NCBI GenBank assembly: GCA_951799445.1
Contig: OX637288.1
Coordinates: forward strand, 26,949,288-27,013,287
Length of the DNA stretch: 64,000 nt
DNA from: Pseudisothecium myosuroides
Lineage: Eukaryota > Streptophyta > Bryopsida > Hypnales > Lembophyllaceae
Direction of reading: 5' to 3'
Every line of letters begins with the position of its first letter. Positions within the stretch are counted from its first letter, which is position 1. The notes beneath the pieces are model-generated. The model did no database searches. It was not told the origin of the DNA and saw only the letters and a program-made list of their open reading frames with translations. Made by a program: the position numbers and the translations under genes. Of this stretch, positions 25,825 to 37,498 are shown one piece after another.

Positions 25825-28039
25825 CCATATAGAATCAAGGTAGTATTACCTAAAAATCGTCAACATAAGTGTTTGTGTCTTTTGTGTGGCCACATCATGA
25901 AAGTTTTAATCAACCACATTTATTAGCAAAGTGTAGTGAAAGGTGGTGCACCTAGGTTGTGAAATTTTTTGCTATTTGGAATTTTTTTGTCAATTTCCAA
26001 TATGCAACACATACTCCTAGAATAGGTCATAGACTCAATAGGAAACATCATATTTGGAACCTTGAAGCGATGAAGAGTGATTCATGAACAATGTGAATAT
26101 CTAATTTGATAACCTATTCAAGTTTTATATTGGAGATTGGTGGTTTTCCATAAAGATTTGGTTTTCTAAATAAACAAAAATAGGAGTTTGTTTAAGATAT
26201 TTGGTAGATTAAGGTATTGCAACCTTTAGAGTGTTTTTTTCAAATTGAAGTAGACAACACTCACATTGCAACTTGACCTCATCGCCAACCAACTCTTTAG
26301 ACCTTCCAATATATGGTAATTTTCTTTCCTAATTAGGATTAAGTGATCTCTATAAAGGCAATTGGATTTTCTACATAGTCTACTATAATTTGAAAGTTTT
26401 ATGGAAAATGGTTTTAAAAAGTAAAGGTTTGGCATTAATAAACTTAAATATGTCTTTGACTTGCATGTACGTAATGTAAATTTCTATGCCTTGACTAGTT
26501 AGTAAGACAATCTAAGAATTTGTTGCTTCTTGTGTAAAGAGAGATGTTTGTTTTACACTCTTACCAACTCTGTCTTTGATACAATAATGATCAAGGCCCT
26601 AGCAGAAACATAGCCTACATAGATAAAGAAAATGATAAATGACTAATTAGATGAGTTATAAGTCTTCACATGCTCATTTTCCCAAGCTATGCAAACCATG
26701 TTTCCACTAGCAAGGGATGCATGGAGTTTGGAATCTCCATCTAATCCTTTACCAACTTATTCAATTTGAAGTAATGTGCTTTCTCACTTTTAATGGTTGC
26801 TGACAAAGGTGTCTTGGATATCAACTCCCCATCTACTCATCATATTTGTTGGAATTGAAAATTTCCAAAAATTTGGATGCCTATGTGGAAACTTAGATTT
26901 GTATTAGTCCTAGTTTTCAAATCTTGATGTACTTGAATGTCACTATTTTGGCAAAATTGAAACTTGCCATGCTAATGATCTATCCATGAATTCTTTAGAC
27001 AATGCACGGATCAAATATGAATTTTCAAACTACTAATGATCCGTATACAAAACATCAACCCTCGGGATTCATGTTCACATGCTCTACATTATATGCAAAA
27101 ATATGTTGGGTTGGTTTTGCAATAGGCTTACTTTATACAGTGGAGGTTTGTCACAATCTTAGACTTCTCTACTCAAATGAATGCACAGTTTCATGTCATT
27201 TGGACAGCTGCATTGAGTGCAGGGATGGAATAAGGTGCTTCCAGCTTGTGAGGAGGAAGCCTTCTTGTAAGCTATATTGAGTTCAGCATTTGCTACTATT
27301 AGAAAAATATCATCCTATACTCTAGGGATTACACCAATACAAATTCATTTGGAAAATATTCAATAAGTTTATTGATGATTGTTGTCCATTAAAATACAAA
27401 GATATAACACCAATTACCAATAGTAGAAAACCAGTCTTAAATCCACAAAATCCCATCCCTTAAGCCTTTAGCACTATGACATCCCAAATCTAGTTGATGG
27501 ACAAAGAGGCCAAGGACCTTTTTGAACACAAAACTTCTCATTCATTCAAACCAATGCTTTGATTTTTTTAAACAACACTTTCTGCATGATAAATTTCATG
27601 AAATTGAGGTATATATTTACAAAGATATAAGCAAAATATGCAGAAATTTGAGAAAGGATTCAGGTGCTAATGTATTAAAATGAACCTATATAACATTGGA
27701 TTTTGCTTCATGAACCACACTGCCTGCCAATTTTTTTTCTCTAGGTTTCTCAATTCTACACAGATCAAGCAACTAGAGACTGAGAAGAAGCCGGCACACG
27801 TCTCGGGCTAACATATCATCCTCATCACTTGTCATTGCTTGTCTGAAATGTAGGACAAGGGTAGATAGTGACACAATTGGGTTGCATACTTAATTCTCAT
27901 AAAACATCTCACCCTCTTTGCCAAGTTGCTTACCCAATACATTACAGTACAGTTTGAAATATGGACACTTCAAAGCCATGAATGTTATATGCATGTTACA
28001 TTCATAACTCAAGCATACTCGATGTGAATTTCAGCAGTG
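25825..28039. other. Gene-poor AT-rich DNA
   Basis: No convincing gene, RNA or structured repeat is visible. Only short ORFs without family features occur. Confidence 0.5.
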
Positions 28040-28051
28040 ATCCATTTGAAG

Positions 28052-28234
28052 TTTTTTTTTTTTTTTTTTTTAACCAAGCGTGTTAAGGAAACACACTGGA
28101 AGGGTTTCCGTCAGGTAGAGAGGCTGATTTTCAGCCAGGAAAGACCTGCTGCCACCAGGAATCGAACCCGCAACCACATGGGTATTTGGGTACCTCACCA
28201 CCATCACCCGGTAGTTTAGGGCCATCTCGGACCA
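28052..28234 (-). mobile_element. tRNA-derived SINE with poly(A) tail and 12-bp TSD
   Basis: Read on the minus strand, the element has a tRNA-like head with a perfect Pol III B box (GGTTCGATTCC), a GGTGATGGTGGTGAGG region that may be box A, a short body and a poly(A) tail (poly-T at 28052-28071 on the plus strand). It is flanked by the 12-bp direct repeat ATCCATTTGAAG at 28040-28051 and 28235-28246, a target-site duplication typical of LINE-mobilised retroposition. The perfect TSD suggests a fairly young insertion. The ORF crossing it is not a gene. Confidence 0.88.
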
Positions 28235-28732
28235 ATCCATTTGAAGTTGAACACCATTAACCAGCTAGTAAGAGACGTCATTAATTTGTTACCGGAGCCA
28301 GTCAAAACTATGAAATAAATGTTGCAAAACCAACTCTAAGTATACTACCCTCAGTGTACAGATTCAGGTGTTGGATGTGTGGACTTGTGGACTGTACAGA
28401 TGAAGGCATGAAGCCAGCTAGCTTTTCAATCAATGTGCATTTGAACGGAAGACCCATTTTGAATTTGTCAACAAAAAATAAATTGTGACGTGCTTGGCTC
28501 TCCTTAAAGGACGAAGGGGTGACCCTCAAAATCATCCTTTTGCATTACTGTGTGAATCATTGGCTTAAAAAATTACCAAAGTGTTCACTGGAAGTCAAGC
28601 TACTATAGAAGATCTTCCCTTCTCACAACAAATTCTGAGGATGAATAGTTGCATTTCTATCCTACACAATTTGATTCCCTCTCATCCATCGGCCACATAA
28701 TGGTTGCGTTGACGTTTAAGGATTAAGGTAGC

Positions 28733-29014
28733 TAGGGACACCCCAATGCATCAAGTGCCTAAAAGCGCTACTTGATGAGATGCTCACATTGTGTACATCT
28801 CCTAAATCATTATGTACCTAGTTTTGAAGAAACAGTTTTAGAACATCTACCAAAAAAACATTGGCATACGGTTTTAAATGATGTGTTCTTTGGTGCATTG
28901 AAATCTCCTATCACTTGTCAATGAGGAAATATAAAATTTTCACCAATTTATTAATAAAAATAGTCTACAATAAAAAGAAAAAAAGAAAAAAAGTGGTGCT
29001 TTTGGATGTCCCTA
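28733..29014. mobile_element. MITE-like element with TAGGGACA termini
   Basis: The left end TAGGGACACCCC and the right end GGATGTCCCTA form an imperfect inverted repeat of about 11 bp. The interior is AT-rich and shares landmarks (a TTTTAGAAC-TCTACC block, CACTTGTCAA) with 24022-24325 and 63165-63385. TA is a possible target duplication. Superfamily is uncertain. Confidence 0.55.
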
Positions 29015-29744
29015 ACTTATGAAGGAGATTGGCTATTCAAGAGGGCGGTTATTCATGCATCACTCATTGCTACTTCAAGGTTCCAAATGAGTTGTTTCCT
29101 ATGGAGTCATTGTACCAAATTACCCATTGTAGGAGCCTACAACATGTTGCTTAAATTTTTTTTAACATATTCTCTAAGTAGCAGAAAATTCAGATTCTAC
29201 TTGCAACATCTTTCATAGCAATTTACTAACTTCATGTGCTTGAACAAAATTTGCACAAGATGAGCAAACAGAAGACCCCGCTGGAGTTCACGCTTACACA
29301 GATGACTTAAGGTGCCACTGCCTCAGACAGTGCAGGAATTCTGAAGTAATCAATTTACTTTGATACAGTTATGTGACGTAAGTGGGCTATATGTGTTCAT
29401 GGCACTCAACTTCTTCTGCAATATACTTATTGTTCTCGTTAACTAAAGTTCTAACATTTTAGTAATGCCAGTTCAGTAGTGGATTAGTAGATGATTATCA
29501 AATCTATCACTGAAGCAAGTTTGGAATTGTGATCATCTTAAAAAAAAGAAGCATATGTGAGCTCCCAGTTGTGGCAAACGAGATGTCAAATGGCTTGCAA
29601 TGAAAATCACTGAAAACCACAATGCGCGAACTTATGCAATTGCATCATCACACCTTCCAAAGTTAGACTTCTCAGCGTAGAGATTCTGCAACTGATGCTT
29701 TTTGCCATCTCGTGTTGTAATATAAAATTTTCCAGAACGACTCT

Positions 29745-29838
29745 CGTCAGTTACCGAGCAGCAAGGCCTCGGAGAGAGCTCCGGGCTGCGAGGTTTGAGA
29801 CTGCTGGTGCGAGTGAGGGTTCGATCCCTGTCGAGAAA
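29745..29838 (+). other. tRNA-related sequence (pseudo-tRNA or SINE head)
   Basis: Immediately before the tRNA-Asn gene, this GC-rich stretch contains an A-box-like ACCGAGCAGCAAGG and a B box GGTTCGATCCC, and its ends (CTCTCGTCAG, CTGTCGAGA) are nearly complementary. The T-arm does not form a canonical 5-bp stem around a 7-nt loop, so a functional tRNA is doubtful. Confidence 0.35.
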
Positions 29839-29842
29839 AGAT

Positions 29843-29859
29843 GCTGGAATAGCTCAGTT

Positions 29860-29892
<33 letters not shown>

Positions 29893-29916
29893 GAGGTTCG
29901 ACCCCTCCTTCTAGCG
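29843..29916 (+). tRNA. trnN-GUU: tRNA-Asn (anticodon GUU)
   Basis: A 74-nt sequence folds as a complete cloverleaf. The acceptor stem GCTGGAA pairs with TTCTAGC (one G-U) and has discriminator G. The D-loop contains AGCTCAGTTGGTTAGAGC, the anticodon loop CTGTTAACC carries GTT, and the T-arm is GGAGG-TTCGACC-CCTCC. CCA is not encoded, as expected for a nuclear gene. No intron. The A and B boxes are intact, so it is likely functional. Confidence 0.97.
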
Positions 29917-30769
29917 ACTAACTTTTCACTTTTTGAAAATGTTTACATATTTTTTTTGTTGGTAAGTGAAAGGGGATTCCAATGCAACTAAGAAGACATC
30001 ATTAAGATGTTTTATGAATAAGTTATGAGGTTTCAAAGTTTGGTTATAATATTAGTTAGCTTTGAGTGCCTAAGGGGAGAGGGTGGTTGTCTACAACCAA
30101 AAAGTATCCTCTCTTTGATACTCATTCAATTTTTTTTTAAATTACCTTTACCATCGTACAATTCAACCAAGCATGTATGAAATCCCGAAGAAGATTCAAT
30201 TTTGCATCATTCAGATATAAAGTTTTGTCAAAGATTCAACGATGCAATCTTAAGATTATATACAAAAGCAAACTTGAGTAAAGTGACTATCAGTTGTTTG
30301 TTTCCTTTACTAAAAATGTTAGAATGAGTTGCTTGAAAGGAAGCAATCATGGTCTTTAAATCTACAGACCTCAAAGATTGTGTATCCAAAAATCTTAATT
30401 TTGGGGGGCATAAAGGACTGTGAGCAAATCCAAAAAATATTCAAAGAATTTGGAATTGTAAAAAAAAAGATATTTCTTCCACTAAGTGTGAGGACATGAA
30501 GATCAAAATAGGTTGAAAAATGAGGAATAATTTAAACTAATATATGACATGCAGAATGATTGATTTGCCTTGTTGGCATTGTTGAAACTAAAAAATAAAT
30601 ACATATGTGAGAAATGGGGAGAACAATTGAAATTTTATTGTTTTGACAAAATATGAATTTATTATGAATTTTTGAAGTGTGCTGCACAATCAGTCCCAAA
30701 GAGTCCTAGACCACCTCCAAACCAACAAGAAGTGTATCTATATTGGTCATTTTACTCACCTAAAGTAGT

Positions 30770-30894
30770 CATTATATATAAGAATTGACTTTTTAGGTCT
30801 TCATGTTGTAGCGATATTAGAATATATTGTGTCACAATATATTCTAATATCACTACAACATGAAGACCTAAAAAGTCAATTCTTATATATAATG
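30770..30894. repeat. 125-bp near-perfect palindrome (hairpin)
   Basis: Two 62-bp arms (30770-30831 and 30833-30894) are complementary except for one mismatch (GCGATATTAG against GTGATATTAG), with a 1-nt centre at 30832. AT-rich arms with almost no spacer would extrude as a cruciform or, if transcribed, form a long perfect duplex. Mirror-image short ORFs across it are consequences of the palindrome. Confidence 0.95.
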
Positions 30895-31299
30895 AATTTA
30901 TGCTCAAATGGTGAAAGTTCCTATAGCAATCATCAATCACTCCATCACCATCACCAAAGGTTGGATCATCTATTCTTGATCATAGAGCCATACCCAACCT
31001 GTAGGATGTACTTATTTCCAACTAAGGTTCTAGAAGAATTTTCTATCTTTCTACTTGGCAAATATTGCATTGTCTTACGCTGCTCATGATCTATCTCAGA
31101 ATCTCTTAAATGATCAGCTACGGATGGTCCGACCTTAAGAAATTGATTGTGGCCATCAACTCAGGGCAGTTGCAAGAAATACTTCAAATTTTTCCGTCAA
31201 AAACGTAGTTTCTGGCCATAGTCCTCTGACAACCCGATGGACGGTGAACGAGAATAGGGGAAATATATATCCTTAAGCCAAAAAAAAAGGTTAACTTTG

Positions 31300-31338
31300 G
31301 GGTCCTCGGAGGGCTGTGGAACAGCCCTCCAGAGGCCC
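31300..31338. repeat. GC-rich short hairpin
   Basis: GGAGGGCTGT (31307-31316) pairs perfectly with ACAGCCCTCC over a 3-nt loop and is extended imperfectly outward by GGGTCCTC against AGAGGCCC. It stands out in an AT-rich context. Neighbouring text suggests a decayed repeat; no gene is attached. Confidence 0.6.
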
Positions 31339-33285
31339 GACTTTTTCTCTAATGATAGAGTTGTCTTTTCAATCTTCTACACAAATCATGAAAGGCTTGT
31401 AAAGCATATGAGGGAATTCAAACTTTGAAATTATTGACCTCAATGAATTGAAAGCCACTTTGTTTAAGGTTGCTATTTTGTATATAATTTTCATTGAAAG
31501 TATTTGATTTTTTAGTGTACCAAGTGTGCAATTGTGACTCTGCCATCCAATTGAATACTGACAATTATTGATGCATGGAATGTTGGGTGTAAAATATTCC
31601 ACATCAAACCATCCCTTGGATGAAATGAATACTCCACATCATTCCATCTTTGGGAAGGCAGCTTGTCATACTGCTACTGAATGTTATGTAATTTCACTAT
31701 TTTCAATATCGTAAAAAATTGCATAAACAGGTGTCGTGATGTTGAACTTGATCGCCGCATGAGCGCTCCGGCTGAGCTGGACTCCAAAAATCAGGCTATG
31801 ATACTCACGGCACCGTAATCACCACGAAACTCACGACTCCGCAGCCATGAAACTCGTGTGGACCACAGCCATATACCGAAAGACAGGTGCTTTCGATTAC
31901 AAGGCTCACGTTCTTCACGAGGGTACCATGTGCAGTAACATCACCGTGCAATTGTACCCAAGTACCGTAGTCAATGTTAGACTGTTGGTGCCACGTACTG
32001 TGCAGGGATTTTATTTTCAATTTTGCAAGGGAGTTAACTTGCTGCAATCTTTACTGGAGTGATGAGGCTGAAAATGAAGTCCGTCACAGATAAGACCTCA
32101 CAGGCTCACACACAACTACGAAAAATGAAATGGGCCAAACAAACCTAACTTAACAAGACTGCAGTGAACCAATCTGTGGGGGAGTTAAGGTATGTTTGCA
32201 CTTGGTGTTAAAGAGTGTTGTTACTGGAACAATTAAAACCTATTTCAGGATCGGATTCACATCGCAAACATCATCCCTAAGACCAAGTATGAACATACCT
32301 TTAGTCCTTGTGCTTTAATGGAATATAAAACAGCTTTTTGTACTAGCAGTGGTAGTACCCAAGTATATTTAAAGACCCACCAGAAGCAGTTCAGTTGAAC
32401 ACTTGTGTGCATGATTACAGACACTGAAAGCAGTCCATCACTACTGCATGTGAATCGTAGCCACTGGCACAGCGCAGTTGGACCGTCCAGATAAACTTTC
32501 CGATTGTACCTGTTTCCTTCTCGATAAGAATTGTGCCGTGTGTCTTTCACAAACACACTGACTGCAACAATGAATCGGTTCAGCACCTTTTTATATTCGG
32601 ACATCATGAGTCAGAGCAGTGCATTGATGAAAAGGCACAGTAAGAGGAGTTCAGTTCTCAGTAAATTCCGTCACGTGTTTTTTCAACGCGCTCCAGACAA
32701 TAACTTGCTATATTTGCAACGAGGCTCAGCTACCCTAGGCACTTGGGTTGGATAGATTCTCTAAAACTCCTTTAATTAGCGAGTCGACACTAGACATTTG
32801 AAGGAATCCCGGTAGATAGACGGATGCCCCAGAGGTTGTAAGCACGTTGAGAGTAGAAACTTCTCTCATATCATACTAGTGAGCACTTTGCTCAGCCCTT
32901 TCGGTGTATATTAGACTGTCATCTCCCCGCCTGGCTTCCATCCGCTTGAACTCACGCTTACACAAGCAGTGCAAGTGACCATTCGATGGAGTTCGAAGAC
33001 AACAATCCAGAAGTTGTGAAGTCTCAGATATCGGCATAGATTACTACATCTAGCAACACAAACGAAAGTGCTCACAGCAGAAAGTTACAAGATCGACTTT
33101 CTCTCTAGGTAGTACGGTAGAATCTTTACCTCAACTTGCAGGCGATTGCTCGATCCAGGTCTTGTCATGCGCAGCTTTCATATTCAAGTTCCTCATCCCT
33201 GTATCGTCGATTAGCATTTCGGGAGAATTTTGAGCTTGCAGCAAACCAGATTCTAGAGGCGGCAGAGAGTCGGTGTGTGAGCAAA
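31339..33285. other. Spacer and upstream region of the lipase gene
   Basis: No coding gene is supported. The last few hundred bases (from about 32900) have gene-like composition and probably hold the promoter and a 5' leader intron of the lipase: a CAG acceptor precedes 33139 and an in-frame stop at 33118-33120 lies upstream of the chosen start. Confidence 0.4.
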
Positions 33286-36200
33286 ATGAGCTCCTCCGAT
33301 TCTGATGATGCTCACACGGAGAGTAACGGCCAAAACGGGATCACTAAGAGTTTTTCTGACGGAGATGCATTCAGAACGGAGAACTACATTCTCCTCAAGC
33401 GCCCCGATCGCATTTCCGAATTTTTCGAGACATGGGGCCGACACGGACGAGATGAACTGCGATCATCATCCACCATGAAGCCCAAATCATATGAGATGAA
33501 ATGGCGCTACATTATGTCCCAGGGCTTGCTGGATGTGCTGTGGCTGATTCAACCATTGCTCGCCTTCATCGGGACGTGCGTGGAGCTTCCAGGCAACTTT
33601 TGGAACGCCAACGGGGGGAGTCTCTGGCAGGTGACGAAGAGGCTGCTCACCTTCGAGATCGTGGTTCCCAGAAAGGACAGTGCAAAATACCACACGCTCA
33701 TTTCCCAGCTGGATCCGAGGACGAAGCTTTGGAGGGACAAATCCGCTGCGGGAACTCCAAAGAGTGAAGCCGCTACCAGCACAACCTTTCCGGGCAACGA
33801 GGCTGGTGCGAGATCCACTGCGGATGTCTTGGTTATGGCGTCCAAGCTTGCGTACGAAAACGAAGCCGTCATAGAAGAAGTTGTTACGAAGGACTGGAAT
33901 GTGAGTGCAATCCTTGTCTCTGCTCCTCTTTTCTATAGGAGATAGTTCACTGACATAAGGGCCAGCCAGCACCAACCAAATTGCAGCTTTTGCCAACTTA
34001 AATTAGTTAAGGGATGCCCCTACCTGCCAAAGTAGTGTCAACCAATGGAGTTCCAATGCACCACAATACCTATAGACTTTTATGATTCGGTAGTCAGACT
34101 GAATGAGTCTGATCGCTCCCCCTTCCCACCCATGTCAGATTGATATGGTTAATTTCAGATGGCTACAGGGAAGATGCAACTACTCAAATTCCCAATCCTG
34201 GTCAAGTAAACTAATAGTGCCCATACTGTTGGTCTGAAGTACTAACCCCACCTCCATCAATGAAGAAGTGCCAATTACCTAGCTTGTTGGCAAGCTGGAA
34301 TTTAACTGATCGTTTCTAACTGCACACGAGGGGATTAATGGGGAATTATAACAAATAGGTTACTTGTTTCGAAGCCCTGATAGACTATCTCTTACGGGTG
34401 TGGAGAATTCGATCTGCAGATGCATTTCGAGGGCTTCTTCAACTGCTGGAACGAGTTTCTGAACCAAAACAACACGCAAGTGTTTCTGTTTACCGACAAA
34501 CCACAAGACGCGAACGCCATCGTGGTCGCCTGGCGCGGCACGGAGCCTTTCAACGCCATGGACTGGAGCACCGATGTCGATTTCTCGTGGTACCACTTGG
34601 AACGCATGGGGAACGTCCATGTGGGCTTCCTGGAAGCGCTTGGTCTCGCTAACCGCAAAAACGTACAATCCTTCCAACACTTGCAGAACAAACGCAATGC
34701 CAAAGTTGACGACACACGGGTAAGCCCACCAGCTGGCATCCCCTGCAAATTCTCAAGCCTGTTAATTTCCTTGCCATGTACTCCGTAATATATTGTACAA
34801 GGTAGAGGCTCCACTAACCATACAGTACATTACAGTAGAGAATCCATTGATCATCCATGTGAACTTTGAATTCATGTGTTAATTGGGAAAACACTTGATC
34901 TATTGACATTTGTTTCTTGCAATTGTTTGTACCTTAACATAAAGTAAATATGCAAAATTTTAGATAGTGTAAGTTTCTCGACTGTTGTAATGAAAGGTTC
35001 GAAGTTCACGTAAATGGTGGATGGAACCTCTATGGTGAATGGAGACTTCACATGGTACAGGGTCCATTAATCATATACTTCCTCTGTCCTGAAATGCTTG
35101 TCCACAATTTTGCTGGTAAATTTTTTAGCCAATTTCATTGATGGGCAATTTCGTTAAAATGGCAATTTTTTTTTAAAATGGCATGAAAACAGTTCAGAAC
35201 ATCAGTTCTGAAATCTATACCAGCCCTAGATGGAGAAAATGGCACACCGTCAAAGTGGCACTTGGAATATCGCCATTTTAACGAAATTGCCCATATTGAA
35301 CGTATTGTGAAAAATATACTTAGGAAAGGTTCCAAATTTTTTAGTCACTAGAATCAATGAAGAACATTGCATGCATTCAAATTGGACAATCATTTCGGGA
35401 CAGAGGGAGTAGCACATTAGAGGCTCCATTGGCCATACATGTGAGCTTTGAATTGTGCTACAGTAGAACCTGTCTTAATGCATAGAGTCGGGACTATGCA
35501 TTAAGAGAGGTTTATGCAGTAAGAGAGGTCTTGTCAGAACTTTGGCTAACGTGGCCTCTCACTATGGGGCCTCCAACTACTGTTTACAAATATCACGACC
35601 TCTCTTAGTGCATATATGCACTAAGACAGTATGCAATAAGAGAGGTTCTACTGTACTTGCAAAAATACTTGATCTATTGACTTTAATTTTTTCGCCAATA
35701 GTTTGTAGCTTAACACACAAAATCAATGTGCAAAATGTTAGATGGTGCAAGTTTCTAAATTGTTGTAGGAAAAGGTTCGAAGTTCACCTGTATGGCGAAT
35801 GGAGACCTTACATCAGCTCCCATTTTGCCCCCAAATCCCAGTGGAATAACGTCTTGCTGTTGTCTCCCCAGCAACAAGGCACATCGAGTTCTGGTCTTTC
35901 ACAAGACGTGATAAACGACACGGGCAAGCGTCTGGCGTACGACCATGTCACCAAGAGAGTGAGAGAACTCGTGGGTGAGCACCCCCGTGCGAAAGTTTAT
36001 ATCACAGGCCACAGCCTCGGAGGCGCATTGGCAGCTCTCTACGCGGGAATGTTGCATTACAACGAGGACACAGCCATTACGGAGAAGCTCGCTGCCGTGT
36101 ATACATTTGGCCAGCCACGAATTGGCGATAAGAGACTCAAAAACTACATGGAGGCGAAGCTCAAGGAGAAATACTTTCGGGTGGTCTACTGCAACGACTT

Positions 36201-37250
36201 GGTGCCGCGCATCCCCTTCGATGATCAGATCTTCGAATTCAAGCACTTCGGCTATTGTTTCTACTACAACAGTCGCTACAAATCAAAGGTGTGTTCAATC
36301 TTGCTTTGGACAACAACCTGGAATTGCGTGCATGTTAAACTCTTCGACATAATGTAAGTTCATGAATCCAAAATCGACACTTTTCTGGTCCTGCGCATGC
36401 CGGACATCTTGGAGGGCAGACGAGAATTTATTCAATTCAAATGAAGTAATCGAATTCATTTTGAAGAGAAACGAAATTTTCTCGTTTTGTAATTTTATGA
36501 CACTCAAGCAAAAGGAACCTTCTGAATTTTCAAAGTTGAAATCCTTCGCAACCTACTATTGACATCTGAAAGTCCCTTATATGGATATCCACGACGCAGG
36601 AAATGCTTCAATTCCAATTGAGTACTCTTCAAAAAACTTGTGTGACGGTTTTGAAGACTATGTAATGTCATTTTAATGCTAAATCCAGGTTTCCATAAAC
36701 AAATTGTGTTCATTTGGGAGCACTTACCTAATACTGACCTAGAAATGTTGTTGCAGTACTCCGTACTTGTTTGAGACGCCTCAGAAAACTTCTTCTACCC
36801 GAAGACTATGTATTGTCAAATGTTCTAATGCTAAATCCAGGTCTCCATAAACAAATTGTGTTCATTCGGGTGCACTTACCTGGTGCTGACCTAGAAGTGT
36901 TGTTGCAGTGTTTGGAAGAGACGCCTCGGAAGAACTTCTTCTACCTCTCCGATGCGCTAATAGTTCACTTAACGGCGCTTGGGGAGCTTTACAATGCCTG
37001 CCGTCCAGTGGACCCGGAGTTTGCCGAGTCGTGGTCGTCCCTTTTCGCGAGAGTGATGGCGCTCTTCGTTCCCGGCGTTGGGGGTCACAGCCCTGTGAAC
37101 TACGTGAATGCCGTGCGCCTCGGACCAGCTCCACTCGTGGCGAAGGTCACTGAGGAGATTCACGAGATCGACCAAACGCTGCATGAGTGGGAAGAGAAAG
37201 CCCGAGATTTCACGTACCGATTGTACTCTAAATGTTTCAGGCGCTCTTGA
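33286..37250 (+). CDS. OBL1: Class 3 triacylglycerol lipase, OBL1 type
   Basis: Predicted lipid-droplet-associated triacylglycerol lipase. Exons 33286-33900, 34420-34719, 35872-36288 and 36909-37250 are all phase 0 and encode 557 aa. A hydrophobic segment at residues ~80-102 could bind the lipid surface; OBL1 proteins act on oil bodies. The catalytic Ser is S353 in GHSLGGALAALYAG, with D414 (CNDLVPRIP) and H504 (GGHSPVNYV) completing the triad. FGQPRIGD and FRVVYCNDLVPR are strongly typical of the plant OBL1/class 3 group. The ATG at 33286 (MSSSDSDDAH) is the first in-frame ATG after an upstream stop. Intron 2 carries two MITEs; intron 3 carries a duplicated copy of its own 3' splice region. 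The gene is tail-to-tail with the hydrolase at 37499. Substrate specificity is inferred from family. Confidence 0.92.
35078..35409. mobile_element. Stowaway-like MITE in lipase intron 2
   Basis: The left terminus CTTCCTCTGTCCTGAAATG and the right terminus (reverse complement CTCCCTCTGTCCCGAAATG) are inverted and flanked by TA (35076-35077, 35410-35411). These match the Stowaway (Tc1/mariner) signature CTCCCTCYGT. An internal inverted repeat around TGGGCAATTTCGTTAAAATG (near 35143 and 35280) adds secondary structure. No ORF. Confidence 0.8.
35461..35653. mobile_element. pogo/Tigger-like MITE in lipase intron 2
   Basis: A 193-bp element begins CAGTAGAACCTGTCTTAATG and ends with the inverse of CAGTAGAACCTCTCTTATTG, flanked by TA at 35459-35460 and 35654-35655. 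CAGTAGAACCTC-type termini with TA duplication are typical of pogo/Tigger members of Tc1/mariner. Subterminal repeats of AAGAGAGGT occur several times. Non-autonomous. Confidence 0.82.
36645..36908 (+). repeat. Duplicated intron-exon border in lipase intron 3
   Basis: The segment with GCTAAATCCAGGTTTCCATA near 36679 through GAGACGCCTCAGAAAACTTC near 36773 is repeated about 155 bp downstream at the real exon 4 border (GCTAAATCCAGGTCTCCATA; GAGACGCCTCGGAAGAACTT). The first copy includes a GTTGCAG acceptor and a decayed exon start carrying an extra TACTCCGTACTTG. It is therefore a partial exon duplication that is now intronic. Confidence 0.85.
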
Positions 37251-37498
37251 CTCTCGCATCCTCTAGCTCTTGCAATGCTAATCTCTGTTAGCAGGATATC
37301 TTTGTAATTTGAAGTTTTTGAATCCCACGCAATTTATGAAGCATCTCCTTAACAGCATTTGAATGTCGTGTCCATCTTGGATTCTGATCGATCTTTCAAA
37401 TCCCTGGGCAGCAACTCCTGCGATTGTAGCACAGGATTGTTTTGTTGTAATCCATTGGTATGAAAAGCATTTAACATATACAAGAGTGCACCTCCATG

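Noticed and set aside
28037..28219. 60-codon plus-strand ORF with poly-Phe
   Set aside because: Antisense translation of the SINE and its poly(A) tail.
29745..29838. A second functional tRNA gene before tRNA-Asn
   Set aside because: The T-stem and anticodon arm do not form properly; kept only as a tRNA-related sequence.
30752..31089. Mirror ORFs around 30.8 kb
   Set aside because: Created by the palindrome; both strands give the same peptide start.
33487..33996. 169-codon minus-strand ORF opposite lipase exon 1
   Set aside because: Lies opposite a well-supported exon with the correct plant lipase context; typical antisense shadow.
36771..36908. Upstream extension of the last lipase exon as an independent ORF start
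   Set aside because: It starts at a chance codon inside the duplicated intron segment; the family alignment and phase show the exon begins after the CAG at 36908.
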